From Saussurea involucrata (lineage: Eukaryota; Streptophyta; Magnoliopsida; Asterales; Asteraceae), in the NCBI GenBank assembly GCA_033807775.1, contig CM066327.1, forward strand, positions 93,332,295 through 93,396,294: 64,000 nucleotides of DNA, written 5' to 3'. Under the pieces are notes generated by a model, which saw only the letters and a list, made by a program, of their open reading frames with translations, searched no databases and was not told the DNA's origin. Both the position numbers and the translations under genes were made by a program. Below are positions 1-10,510 of the stretch, piece after piece; the stretch's first letter is position 1, and each line of letters starts with the position of its first letter.

Positions 1-212
1 GCACTCTGTTCATGTTCAACATTTATGTTTACCTCATCTGCATTTCCTTCTGATTCAGCCATTTGTTCATCTTCTTCATTTATTTCATCATTTCCTATTG
101 CTTCTTCCTCAACAGCTCTATTTTGCACTTCATCATTATCTGAATCGGATGAATCCATCAAAGACTTAGTAGAATGCAAAGATATTTGACCACTTCTTCG
201 AAATCCAGACAT
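1..212 (-). CDS. ORF3 of Copia A, N-terminal part
   Basis: An open frame starts at the ATG at 212 and leaves the window at base 1 after about 70 codons without a stop. The visible part is rich in Ser, Asp, Glu and Asn (SSDSDNDE, EEEAIGNDE) and looks disordered. Its place downstream of pol matches ORF3 of elements B, C and D, although the sequence itself is not obviously similar to theirs. Third ORFs of SIRE elements are often called env-like, but nothing here shows a signal peptide or membrane segment. Function unknown. Confidence 0.6.
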   Translation of the reverse strand, partial: MSGFRRSGQISLHSTKSLMDSSDSDNDEVQNRAVEEEAIGNDEINEEDEQMAESEGNADEVNINVEHEQS

Positions 213-1154
213 GATTTAAGAAGAAAGCAAACTCAAAGAACTCTGGATTGATTCGTATCTCACTTTTCACTCTGAAATGTGAAAGAATTTGAAATAGGGA
301 TTTTAAGACCTATTTAAAATCCGCGAAGTTGAAAGGTTTGACGGAAAAGCGAGGTCAAAGTTATAACGGAGTCAACACGTTTGAAATGCCACAGAAGATT
401 TAAATGAAATGCGTGGCATAATCAACCAAATATGAAGCTGACACGTGTTATATGATAGAATATTGACACAAGTCAAAGATTTGAATAACACGCTCAAAAG
501 ATTGTCTTTCCTTTATCAGAGATCTGAGTATTCTACTCAGAGTTCTGAGTCCATGATTCAGAAGAATTTTCCTTGTAACCAAGATTTATTTAAAATCAAC
601 TTCTGACAAATGTAAAAACTTTAATTAATCAGAAGAGGTTTGAACAGATAGAAAAACAATTTATCATCAGAATACTGTTCACAAAATGATTATTTAAAGA
701 AAATCATTTAAAATTCAGATATAGTTTGAACAAGAAGAAAAAAAAATTATCATTAAAAGCTTGTTCTTCTTAGAATGATCAGAGATAAGAAATGAACACA
801 AACCTTTTTAGCATCATGATATGATTTCCAAAAGATTTTGATTCTCCCCTTGACTTTAGCATGTACTTGACCATATATGATACATAAAGATGAGGTCGAA
901 AAAAATAGAAAAAAAATAATCCACAAGATTGAAGTATTTGTATTTCTCATAAATAAATTTTTGAAAGATAGATTTCTGAAGTATTGACTCAGAATCTCTG
1001 ACCTTAAGACTCAGAAGTTCTGAACTCAAGACTCAGAAGTTCTGAGCTTAAGAGTCAGAAGTTCTGAACTTAAGAATCAGAGTTCTGGGTACACTACTCA
1101 GACAATTTTACTTGGAAAAATTTAACATTTTATTTTTAAGAAACACAAATATTT
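213..1154 (-). promoter_or_regulatory. Non-coding block between pol and ORF3 of Copia A
   Basis: About 940 bases without a believable gene separate pol from ORF3. The block holds a TATA-like stretch at 311-320 on the minus strand, about 100 bases before the ORF3 start. It also has a G-box (CACGTG) near 442 and two clusters of the family word TCAGAAnTTCTGA (about 520-565 and 972-1103). B, C and D have matching blocks with TATA boxes in the same relative place. I infer a private promoter for ORF3; the TATA assignment is weaker here than in D. Confidence 0.5.
972..1103. repeat. Tandem array of the TCAGAAGTTCTGA word
   Basis: Four to five units of about 22 bases follow one another, each centred on the near-palindrome TCAGAAGTTCTGA. 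The spacers read like AACTCAAGAC or GCTTAAGAG. The same word recurs in the 5' LTR (about 8249-8455) and inside coding sequence of this element (about 2925-3010 and 5490-5640). Confidence 0.85.
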
Positions 1155-1991
1155 TCAATTAGTCAGATTAAGCATTCCTATTTTACATATGAGAAAAGAA
1201 AACCTTTTGTGATCAAGAGGCTTTGTGAACAAGTCAACCAATTGATACTTTGTATGCACAAAGTGCATCTCTATAGTTCCTTTTTCCACATAGTCCTTTA
1301 TAAAATGATACCTCACATCTATGTGTTTAGTCTTTGAATGTTGAACAGGATTTTGAGTAATGGAAATTGCAATTTCTGAGTCACAATAGATGGGAACTTT
1401 GTTGAGCTGATATCCATAATCCATGAGTTGTGTTCTCATCCACAAAGTTTGAGAGCAAGCAGCAGCAGCAACAACATACTCTGCCTCAGCAGTTGAAGTG
1501 GACACACAATTCTGTTTCTTTGATGCCCAACTCACTATCTTATCCCCCAAAAAATGACAAGCACCAGAAGTAGTTTTTCTGTCCAACCTACTTCCTGCAT
1601 GATCAGCATCAGTGAAAGCAGTCAATTTGAAGTCAGTTTCTTTTGGATACCATAAACCTAGATCAGGTGATCCTTTGAGATATCTTAAAATCCTTTTGAC
1701 AGCCAACATATGTGATTCTTTTGGTTTAGATTGAAATCTAGCACAGAAACAAGTAGAAAACATGATATATGGCCTACTTGCAGTCAGATAAAGTAAAGAT
1801 CCAATCATGCCTCTATAGAGTTTGATATCTGCTGAAACACCTTTGAGATCAGCATCTAACTTTATGTTTGTTGCCATAGGTGTTCTCATAGAAGCACAAT
1901 CAGACATTTTGAACTTTTTCAGAATGTCTCTGACATATTTTTCTTGATTTAGAAAAAATACCACTTGGTAATTGTTTGACTTGAAGACCAA
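1155..1991 (-). pseudogene. Copia A pol: end of RT and RNase H
   Basis: This segment of 278 codons covers the thumb end of reverse transcriptase and the RNase H domain. It has the Copia signatures LYRGMIGSLLYLTASRP, TDADHAG with the first RNase H aspartate, STAEAEY, YCDSEIAI and the terminal LADLFTKPLD-like block (here LVDLFTKPLD). It is in a different frame from the RT segment to its right, with which it overlaps at 1900-1991, so a frameshift lies near 1950. It should copy RNA into DNA and degrade the template; this copy is broken. Confidence 0.88.
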
Positions 1992-2712
1992 GGAAAAAAT
2001 TCAGTTCACCCATCATGCTCATTTCAAATTCAGATGACATGATTTTAGAAAAGTTATCACATAGTTCTGCACTAGTAGAGCCAAATATTATGTCATCAAC
2101 ATAAATCTGAATAAGAATTAAATCCTCACCCTGTTTCTTTAAAAACAAAGTTGTGTCAATCTTACCTTTCTTAAACCCTGAAACTAACAAGTGTTGAGTA
2201 AGAGTGTCATACCAGGCTCCTGGTGCTTGTTTTAGACCATATAAAGCTTTGTCTAAAATATAAACATGATCAGGAAATTCTGGATCAACAAAACCTTCAG
2301 GTTGATGAACATACACCACTTCATTAAGTTTACCATTTAGAAAGGCTGATTTGACATCCATTTGATACACTTTGAAATTCTTGTGTGCAGCATAGGCCAA
2401 GAATATTCTGATTGCCTCTATTCTTGCCACTGGTGCAAATGTTTCATCATAATCAATTCCTTCTTGTTGACAGTATCCCTTAGCAACCAATCTTGCCTTG
2501 TTTCTGATAACAACACCTGACTCATCCTTTTTGTTTCTGAACACACATTTAGTTTCAATGATAGATTTACCTTCAGGCTTTGGAATGAGTCTCCAAACTT
2601 TGTTTCTTTCAAATTGGAGCAATTCCTCTTGCATTGCTGAAATCCAATCTGGATCCTCTAGGGCTTCATTAGCTTTCTTAGGTTCAATCACACTTAAGAA
2701 ACCATCAAACAT
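1900..2712 (-). pseudogene. Copia A pol: reverse transcriptase core
   Basis: This segment encodes the Copia RT palm and fingers. It contains ETFAPVARIEAIRIFLAYA, QMDVKSAFLNGKLNE, ALYGLKQAPGAWYD and the catalytic YVDDIIFGST. The frame is open for 270 codons but is shifted relative to the integrase segment upstream and the RNase H segment downstream, and it ends in a short frameshifted tail. In element B the same domains lie in one uninterrupted frame, which is the basis for calling this copy broken. Confidence 0.88.
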
Positions 2713-2765
2713 TGCTTCATTTGTTGTAGCTGATCTGGTTTTTACTTATGCTGATGGATCACCTA

Positions 2766-3248
2766 TTACTTGATGAATAGGATGATTTTTAGTCCATTTC
2801 TTTGCACTAGGAAGCACATCAATCTCTGAAAATTGTTGTGTGTATCATTCTCATCCATGATTGCTTGTAATTCCGAGCTGTCCTCTTGTTCTGATATATG
2901 TGTAGAAGTTGTATCCAAGTTTGGATTCTGAGCAGTGAAGTCAGAATTCTGAGTGACTTGTTCAGAGTTCTGAATACAAGGATCAGAATTCTGAGTACAA
3001 TGTTCAGAATTTTCACTACTTATATATATCAAATTTGGACATTCCTCAGATGGACCTTTATCAGAAATTATAGTTGATTGAACTATTTCTGGAGTTCTAT
3101 TTTTCATCTCTTTTACCATCTTTGGGTTTTCATATTCTGCATAAGAATCAGAAATTAGTTCTAGAAAAGCATCCCTAAACAGTAAATTGAGTTCTGAACA
3201 AATAGGATTAGAATTTGTATCAGAAGTCATTTTTGTCTTGTTCTTCAT
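2766..3248 (-). pseudogene. Copia A pol: linker between integrase and RT
   Basis: This is the low-complexity hinge between the integrase C-terminus and RT. It is in frame with the integrase segment, from which an in-frame TGA at 3264-3266 separates it. It has repeats of the type QNSD/QNSEQ, which come directly from copies of the DNA word TCAGAATTCTGA at about 2925-3010. A frameshift follows before RT. The equivalent hinge in element B is also low in complexity but has different residues. Confidence 0.7.
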
Positions 3249-3263
3249 GAGTTCTGAACTGTT

Positions 3264-4562
3264 TTATTCAGAAGTCTTCATTCTGGCTTCATCAAATGTT
3301 ACATTAATGCTTTCCATCGTCATATTGGTTCTTCTATTGTAGATTCTGAATGCTTTGGAAGTTAATGAATAACCAACAAAGTATCCTTCATCTGCCTTTT
3401 TATCAAATTTGGCAAGATTTTCTCTGTCTTTAAGAACATAGAATCTGCAACCAAAAACATGAAAGAATTTGATTAAAGGTTTTCTTTTATTTATCAGTTC
3501 ATAAGCAGTCTTATTTAATCTTTTATTGATTAAAGTTCTGTTTTGTGTAAAGCAAGTAGTTGCAATTGCTTCAGTCCATAAGAAAGTTGGAAGATTTGAA
3601 TAAGCCAACATGGTTCTTGCAGCTTCCACTAGAGTTATGTTTTTCCTTTCAACAACACCATTTTGTTGAGGAGTTCTGACAGCAGAGAAATTGTGAGAAA
3701 TCCCAGAACTTTCTAAAAAATTCTGAAGAGTCTCATTTCTGAACTCTGTTCCATTATCACTTCTGATTTTCTGAACTGGAAGTTGTAAGAAAACTTGAAT
3801 CCTTTTGATAAAGTTTATCAATGTAGTAGCAGCTTCTGACTTAGCTCTTAAGAACTCTACCCATGTGTATCTGGAATATTCATCAACAATTACAAGCATG
3901 TATTTCTTTCCTCCCATAGACTGAACTGAAATAGGACCACAAAGATCAGTATGAATCATTTCTAATGGTGCTTTGCAAGATGAGTCCATTTTTAATTTGT
4001 GAGAACTCTTTTTCATCCTGCCCATTTCACAAGCCCAGCATAATGATTCTTTTTCAAATTTGATCTTTGGTAAACCTTTAACCAGATGTTTTGCAACAAG
4101 ATTATTAAGATCTTTGAAGTTTAAATGAGAACATCTTCTGTGCCACAGCCAGCATTCATTTGCAGTTGAGTTTGATAAAAGACAAACAGGATTTAATGTT
4201 TGTAATTTTGAAAAGTTAACCACAAATAAATCCATGTGTCTTTTGGCCCAGAAGACTTTAAGATCATTCTCAGTTAAAATCATGCAACCTGTTATTTTGA
4301 ACTTGATTTGACAAAGACTGTCTAAAAACTGACATATGCTGAAAAGATTATGTTGTAATCCTTCAACATAGAAAACTTTTTGAATTGTCAGATCTCCTTT
4401 TGTTAAATATCCATAACCTTTAACTTGACCTTTGCTGTTATTTCCAAAGTTTACTGCTCCTCCAGCCTTTTCTGTGAAATTTGATAGAAAAGACTTCTGA
4501 CCTGTCATGTGTCTTGAAGCTCCTGAATCTAAAAACCACACAAGACAACCCTGCAAAAACAA
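3264..4562 (-). pseudogene. Copia A pol: protease and integrase
   Basis: This segment of 432 codons begins after the gag stop. It has the aspartic protease start DSGASRHMTG, the pre-integrase zinc-binding pattern (WLWHRRCSHLN ... CWACEMG), and the integrase catalytic triad in TDLCGP, RSDNGTEF and QQNGVVERKN. The C-terminal FDKKADEGYFVGYS block is typical of Copia. It ends at an in-frame TGA, so the polyprotein would stop before RT. Protease would cut the polyprotein and integrase would insert the cDNA. Confidence 0.88.
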
Positions 4563-4570
4563 TCAGTTAG
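4551..4570 (-). other. Splice-acceptor-like sequence at the gag stop of A
   Basis: On the minus strand a branch-point-like CTAAC (4566-4570), a second CTGAT, a T-rich run and TTTTTGCAG (ending at 4551) directly follow the last gag codons. The gag stop TGA (4563-4565) lies inside the site. The same arrangement occurs in B, C and D. Use as a splice site is inferred, not shown. Confidence 0.45.
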
Positions 4571-5651
4571 TTTTAGGTACCCATTTTGGAATGGGTCCTT
4601 CTTTGTTAGCTTTGTCATTTGATTTAACAAAAGTACCTTTTACTTTCCATTCAAAATCTTTCTTTAAACACCATTTGCCTTGAACTTTTATGAAGTCAGA
4701 ACATTTTCTGTTCACAAATTTGTTCAATTTCTTCTTGAAAGTTGTAAATTTGGATGTTGCAGTAGTTTCAACTTTCTTTTCTTTCATATTAAGCTCTTTC
4801 TCATTCTTTCTTTTGATTTTAATTTGAGGATTCACTTTTTTTATCTTTTCTTTTCTCTGAGTTTGAGGAACAGAAACATTCTTCTTTTCTGTATTCTGAA
4901 TATCTTTTCTTATGAATGAAACAGATGTTATTGTGATTGGACATTTCTGAGAATATTGAAAAGAATCACTTCCACATTGAACACAAGTCAGATTTTTCTT
5001 TGCAAGTAACAACAAATCTGTACCATAAGTCTTTTCACTGTTATTGCTATTTTTCAAAGTACATGTACATTTATTACAAAAACTCTGTGCTTTTGGTACA
5101 GAATCAGAATTCAATTCAATCTTCTCAGGAACTCTTTTCAGATCATCTTTCCTTTTGCTTTCCTCTTTTTCTGAAATATTCAACCTATTTTTGTTAGAAA
5201 ATGAAGTAGATGATTCACCTTTTTCATATGTACTTGATTCATTAAAGAATTTATCATTTTCTTTTAGATCATTAATCTTGAACAGATCATATTCAGCTTT
5301 CAGTTTCTCAAGCTCTTTTATTTTCTGAATAAAAACACTCTTTTCTTTTAAAGCATTTTCAAGATTAAAATCTACATCACAGAAGTCATTTTCAAGTTCA
5401 TCATAAGCTTTCCTTAGGTCCTCAAGTTCTTGACTTACAAGATTAAATCTCTTTTCAAGTTCTAGAAATTCTTCTGATTTTGTTTCAGAATTTTCAGTTA
5501 ACTCAGAATTCTGACTCTTTGAATCAGAATTCTGATTAATAGACTCAGATTTCTGACCCAACAGAATCAGAAAATTGATAAGAACAGTCAGAATTCTGAT
5601 TAGAAGATTCAGATTTCTGACTAATTGTTTCAGAAACCTTACTAGTATCAA
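4563..5651 (-). pseudogene. Copia A gag, C-terminal portion
   Basis: This Lys/Glu/Ser-rich segment is the tail of the long SIRE gag. It has a coiled-coil-like stretch (LVSQELEDLRKAYDELEND) and a Cys pair motif (CVQCGSDSFQYSQKC), and it ends in the family's WVPKTN-stop. Its start is packed with QNS repeats encoded by the word TCAGAATTCTGA (about 5490-5640). It is frameshifted relative to the upstream gag part, with the shift between 5651 and 5686. Confidence 0.75.
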
Positions 5652-5685
5652 ATATACTTTCTATGTCAGAATACGAAAAACTTTG

Positions 5686-7359
5686 TTATTTATTTTTGTA
5701 ACTGACATTTAGAGAGTCATATTTGAATTTAGTGTCATTGTATTTTGGTTTCTCTTCTTTTGGTTTAGAAATTTCTTTCTTAACTTTATCTTCTGAAACA
5801 TTTGAGTTTTCTGTTTTTGATTCAGAAACTGTTTCCTTTGTCTTTTTAGAACTTGATTTCTGTAAACTATCAGAACTTGTGATAGAACTTGCAGGTCTTA
5901 TAAAAACTTCAACAACTTCTGGAATTTTTGGTTTAGGAACATGAAGCTTATCAAAATCATACAAGTTTACTGGAGCTCTTTTTAAAACAACATTTTCTTC
6001 CAATCCCAATCCCTTCTTTGGATTATAAAATCTTGTATCTTTTACATAGCTTGTTAGAAGATTTAATGTTTGCTGAGTCTGACCTCTTTTCATGTTAAGA
6101 TCTTCTAATTCTTTGATTTTGATGTACAAATTATTTCTTTCCTCAAATAGCATATCAAACTTTATTTGTAAATCACCCTTTTCATCCTTGACTTTTGAAA
6201 GTTCAATTTTTAATTCAGAAATATTTTTCACCAATTCAGAATTTTCAGTTTTAACTTTCTGTTTCTCAACCTCAGATTCCTCATATTGTTCTCTTATTAC
6301 CTCTTTTTCAATTCTGAATTTGTTAACTAAATTTCGTTCTCCTTTTATTTGTTTTCTTAGTTTAACAAATTCAGTTTTCATTTCACCAATCTGTGTCATT
6401 AAGTCTATTTCAAGTGCAGAATGTACCTCGGCGGATGACTCAGAATCAGCATCTTCAAAGTCAGAATCATCCTCATTCTTCATCTTTGCCATATAACTCT
6501 GCATCTGTGAAAAATGAATGCAGTCATCTTCATTTGAAGTGTAGTACAACCAATTTTCTTGTTCAGCTAACATTGCCACTTCATCATCTCTTTTCTTTGC
6601 TAGCTGAGCCTTTTTGGTGTAGTACTCATAATCCTTCACAATTTTCACTTTGCAATCCTTTGCATAGTGACCAGACTTTCCACACTTGAAGCACAGATTC
6701 TTTTCTTTTCTTTCTTCCTTTTCTTCTCTGTTTTTTTCCCTTCTTTCTTCCTTCTTTTCATACTTACTCTCTCCTCTCTCTTCTCTTTTCTTGAAATCTA
6801 AATTTCCCTGCTCTTTCTTGTACTTACCCTGAAATTTTCCTTTTCCATACCTCTTGTTGAAAGTGTTAGTCAACAAGGCCAACTTTTCAGCAATCATTTT
6901 GATATCTTCATCTTCTTCTGATCCCTCTTCCTTATCAGATTCCTCCAGCTTTGGTATCTCAGATAGATACGCAGTCTTCTTGGGTGCTTTAACAATTTTG
7001 GACTTTGACAGAACAGCTAACTGTTCTGCAACATTTTTCTTTTCTTCAACCACAATTTTAACAGAGTCCTCATGCTGAGTTAGTATACAAAATAGATCAT
7101 TGAGATCTTCTTCACACATATCCTTATTCATTTGTAGACTGATAGCAAATGATGACCATTCTGAGTTTAGACTGTTCAGAAATTTGTAGTTTATTTCTGA
7201 CTTTGTCTTTTTCAGCCCATTTCTTCTCAAATCATTCAGTATAGTACAAAATTTACTATACGTTTGAGTCAAGCTTTCAGATTCTTTAGCCTTGAACCTT
7301 TCATAAGCATTTATGCTTTGGTTTAATTTTGCTTGAATTGATCTGACAGTTCCTAACAT
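5686..7359 (-). pseudogene. Copia A gag, central portion with CCHC zinc knuckle
   Basis: This segment of 557 codons contains the UBN2/gag-like helical region, a long charged linker and one CCHC knuckle (CFKCGKSGHYAKDC). Coiled-coil-like repeats follow. Gag forms the virus-like particle and packages RNA. The segment is directly continuous and in frame with the N-terminal piece, broken only by a TAG at 7360-7362. Confidence 0.85.
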
Positions 7360-7755
7360 CTATCTTTCCAGTTCATCCCACATTTCCTTGGCGGATGATC
7401 CACTGTCAATTCTGTTTAGGACTTCATTCGGAACGGCCAATGTCATCAATGTGATGGCTCTTTTGTCTATAGCATGCCTATTTTTCTGTTCTGCTGTGTA
7501 TTGAGAATAATTCTTCTTCACTCTTGTTGCCGGAATTTCTGGAGTTGTCTCTGTTTCAGGAGTTGCAGCCACATCGATATAGACTTCGATAGGACCTTCT
7601 CGGATTGAAACCATCAGATTTTCATCTATGTTATCCAGGAATTGGATCATTCGGATTTTCCATTGCTGGTACTCTTCAGGAATTAGAATAGGTGGTTTTG
7701 TTTCAGATCCCATAGCTAGATACTCTTTAGAAGACATGATTGTAAGAATTTTCAA
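7360..7755 (-). pseudogene. Copia A gag, N-terminal portion
   Basis: The likely start is one of the two ATGs near 7755 and 7737, giving KPPILIPEEYQQWKIRM, the usual Copia gag opening. The piece ends in MWDELER followed by TAG. The context (an RQM-like position) fits a CAG to TAG change, a common decay route for methylated plant transposons; that origin is an inference. Without this stop the frame would run on into the central gag part. Confidence 0.85.
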
Positions 7756-7931
7756 TAGATAGACAAATTTGAATTTCTTGATAGAAAGATAACAATTAAG
7801 TCAAGAATTGACAAGAATTCAAGAATTGGAACTAGCAGCGGAATCGATTTTTGAACAAATCAAGAAATCTTCAAGAAATTGATCAATTAACCTTCGCGAT
7901 TACGATCTTGAACAAATTTGTTAGTTGATTG

Positions 7932-7943
7932 GCTCTGATACCA
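7932..7943 (-). other. Primer binding site of Copia A (tRNA-Met)
   Basis: The minus strand reads TGGTATCAGAGC, complementary to the 3' end of initiator tRNA-Met, two bases inside the 5' LTR. It fixes the strand of the element and the inner LTR edge. Confidence 0.9.
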
Positions 7944-7945
7944 AT

Positions 7946-8463
7946 TGTAAGTCCATGATTCACTCTTACAATCAATATATCAATGTATGAAACAGTAATT
8001 GAGAAGTAATATGATCAAACCAATTGTATTCAATGAAGAACAGATTTACAGATCTTAGAGAGAGAGTATCTCAAAGATTACAAAAGATGAATACAAATAT
8101 ATGCGGGAGAATCAGTTAGCAATGTAGTGCTAACCACTATATATACTGCAACGGAAATATTAAAGCTACAGTACAAATGTGAAAGACTAATAAGAACAAT
8201 ACACGTGTCCTAGTTAGTTAACCAAAATACAAAGTAAAGTATCTAGTTATAAGTTCTGAACATGTTGTTCAGAACTTCTGAACGTAATTCTGATTAAGCA
8301 TCTCAGAACTTCTGGCTATTCTTCTCAGACTTCTGACTCTTCTTCTCAGACTTCTGTACTTGGTAATCTTTCGTAGTCAGAACTCTGACTCTTCTCTTCA
8401 GAACTTCTGAGCCTTCTTATCATAATTCAATACTTGGTTTATTGACAAAACTCTGATCTAACA
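7946..8463 (-). repeat. 5' LTR of Copia A (518 bp)
   Basis: The LTR runs from TG at 7946 to CA at 8463 on the plus strand; read as the element it starts TGTTAGATCAG and ends CTTACA. In element order U3 holds about nine copies of the word TCAGAAnTTCTGA (about 8455-8249), then a G-box CACGTG (8202-8207), then a TATA box (about 8138-8146), then R/U5. The other LTR is outside the window, so length rests on the TG/CA ends, the primer site and comparison with B and D. Confidence 0.8.
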
Positions 8464-8894
8464 ATAGTTGTACGTGTTGTATTACATTTAATGCCGCAGA
8501 CGTCTATATTGTACTAAGCCCTATTGAGTCCATTCAGAGCTTGACGCGTGTTGAGGTTTGACAGGGCACGCTACCATGCAAGTTGATGAACGGATCCAGT
8601 AACAGTAGTAAGATATAAAATATCTTCCAAGTCTTTATCGTAAACCGCAGAGGCTCTGTAAAGGGTTACAGAGGTTCTGAGGTCTGGTCTTCTATAGAGC
8701 AGTCTTCACCGTGTTCCGAGTCTTGGTCTTCTTTGGAAGTAAGACAGAGGTTCGGTAGGACACCTTTGTAGCTTCTGTAGCTTCTTGACCTTGATCTTTC
8801 GGAAGTGGCAGAGCCTCTGTAAGAGGCTTTCTTCACTTAGCCTATTTTTCACTACTTCTAAATACTTCTACGATTAGGAAGATTGAAGCTAACA
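8464..8894 (-). repeat. LTR fragment of another SIRE family (E)
   Basis: This 431-bp stretch has the layout of the outer part of a minus-strand SIRE LTR: a promoter-like region, then a cluster of short words, then a terminal GCTAACA. Its word is CAGAGGYTCTG or CAGAGCCTCTG (about four copies at 8650-8850), different from the neighbouring families. It is cut on the left by the insertion of element A; the rest should lie left of A. Confidence 0.6.
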
Positions 8895-8914
8895 ATATAT
8901 ATATATATATATAT
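8895..8914. repeat. (AT)n microsatellite
   Basis: Ten AT units follow the end of LTR fragment E. Confidence 0.95.
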
Positions 8915-10495
8915 GGTTGTGAATTGTGTGGAAGATGATTTGATCAAACAAATGATGGGATTTTGGATTTTATCATATCTTGGAGGTATGTGTTTGCATA
9001 TATGACATTTAAATGTATTTTATTGTATTAGTGACCTTTATTGTTGGTCAATTGTATTGTTGAGCCTTTGGCTTGTATTTGACTTAAGTGAGTCTTGGGG
9101 ACTTTGGTCCAATGTGAATTACTTTATGTTGAGTTTTGAGATTATATGCATTTGAGTCATATTTATTATTTAATTACATGTGTTAAAGATGTTGGACATT
9201 CTTTTGTGGGTCATGTAATTGTTCGACTATATTTTCATTAGATGCATAACATATGAGTCGGTCTTGTTTATGAGGTTGCATGGGTATTGAGGGGTTGGAC
9301 TCCGGGACCCATGTTTATGACCTTAAACTTTTCAAGTGGACATTTGGAGGGTTGAGTTTGGGAGTGCTACCTTGGAGGTGAGTGCTAGGACCTTCGCCGC
9401 TGAGGTAATGCCTTGGAGGTAGTTCTGCAATGTGCCGAGCCTTATGGTGGGATCCTCGGGATGGACACTAAGGTCAACTGTCTCTTGAGGTGAAACTTGT
9501 TGAGGATCGTAGGAACACTTGGACATATAGTCATGAAGTGTTATACGATTAACATTGTACGGGTGGTATACTTACGTGTTTCCTCCACCTTCAATGGATA
9601 AGGGTCTGCCCCGTTGTTGTCAATACTATATTGAATCTTGTGAGATGCATGTTTTAATTACCATAAGCCTTGTGCGAGTAATTACAAGTATTGACTTTAA
9701 TATTCGAACCCCTCCACGTATATTAAGGTTTGCTTGAATGATTACTCCCATGTTTGGGTATTTGGACTTTATTTATAATTCTGTTTTGCGTGGTTTGTTG
9801 AGTCGGTCACATGCTTTCGGGAACATATTATATGTATTCAGGTTGTTTTTCCATGTTCTTATGGGTGTTGTATTATTTCTCTTCCTTGTAGGGATGTTTC
9901 GAATAATAGAGTTTTACTCAAGTTTACTTTATTTGGAAATTTAACAATCATTCACGTTTTAGGTGAGCTTTTGGATCTAAACCCATTATTGAGAAATGTT
10001 TCATTGTGGAGCTTTCGACACGGGTTTTGTGTGCGTTGGAAAATGGGTTGTTCACATACTTAAATATAATCCTTTTTGGAAAATCGTGATTTTGAGTTGT
10101 ACTCATTTGGTTTAACGAACTTTTTAATCAAGATGAAAACTATTGAACTCACTAGGCGTTAGCCTAACCCTTTTTATTTGTCGACATGTGCAATAGGTTC
10201 CGGTTGGGAATAGTTCTAGTGACACTGTGAAGAGTGGAAAGCTAGTTGTGTACTCCTGAAGTAAGTGACTTGGTGAAGTCTTCCGCATTTTGGGATTAGC
10301 ATCTTTGGTTTGGTTGAGTAACACCCGACCATTTGTATTCTTGGTGTAGGACTTAGGATATTGAATTGTTGAAGTTATTATGTTTTATTTTTAAGGTATT
10401 TCCATGGACGGTTTGTAGAAGGAAATTTATCCTTATTTGATTATTTTATCGAATTTTTTGTTTAGTTGCTCTTTCCAATTTTGAGGGTGTTACAA
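8915..10495 (+). repeat. Probable 5' LTR of Gypsy element I
   Basis: This gene-free stretch ends in GGGTGTTACA at 10495, directly before a tRNA-Met-like primer site, so its right part is a plus-strand LTR. It contains text typical of plant Gypsy LTRs, such as the GAACTCACTAGGCGTTAGCC block near 10155. The left edge is not visible because no second LTR survives; the start given is only the limit of the neighbouring repeat. No coding capacity is seen. Confidence 0.5.
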
Positions 10496-10498
10496 GTT

Positions 10499-10510
10499 GG
10501 TGTCAGAGCT
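10499..10510 (+). other. Primer binding site of Gypsy I (variant)
   Basis: The plus strand reads TGGTGTCAGAGC, one base different from the usual tRNA-Met match TGGTATCAGAGC, three bases after the LTR end. Confidence 0.65.

Larger units (their letters stand above)
1..8463 (-). mobile_element. SIRE-type Ty1/Copia retrotransposon A (partial, decayed)
   Basis: This minus-strand element lacks its 3' LTR, which lies left of the window. Reading leftward it has a 5' LTR (7946-8463), a tRNA-Met primer site, gag, pol in the Copia order protease-integrase-RT-RNase H, a non-coding block and the start of a third ORF. The third ORF after pol and a stop codon between gag and pol are traits of the SIRE (Maximus) lineage. 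Gag and pol carry at least two in-frame stops and several frameshifts, so this copy cannot make its own proteins. Bases 8464-8468 (ATAGT) would be the target duplication, but the partner is outside the window. Confidence 0.9.

Noticed and set aside
8895..8914. Helitron or MITE end at the (AT)n run
   Set aside because: No terminal motif or inverted repeat beside it; a simple microsatellite next to an LTR end.
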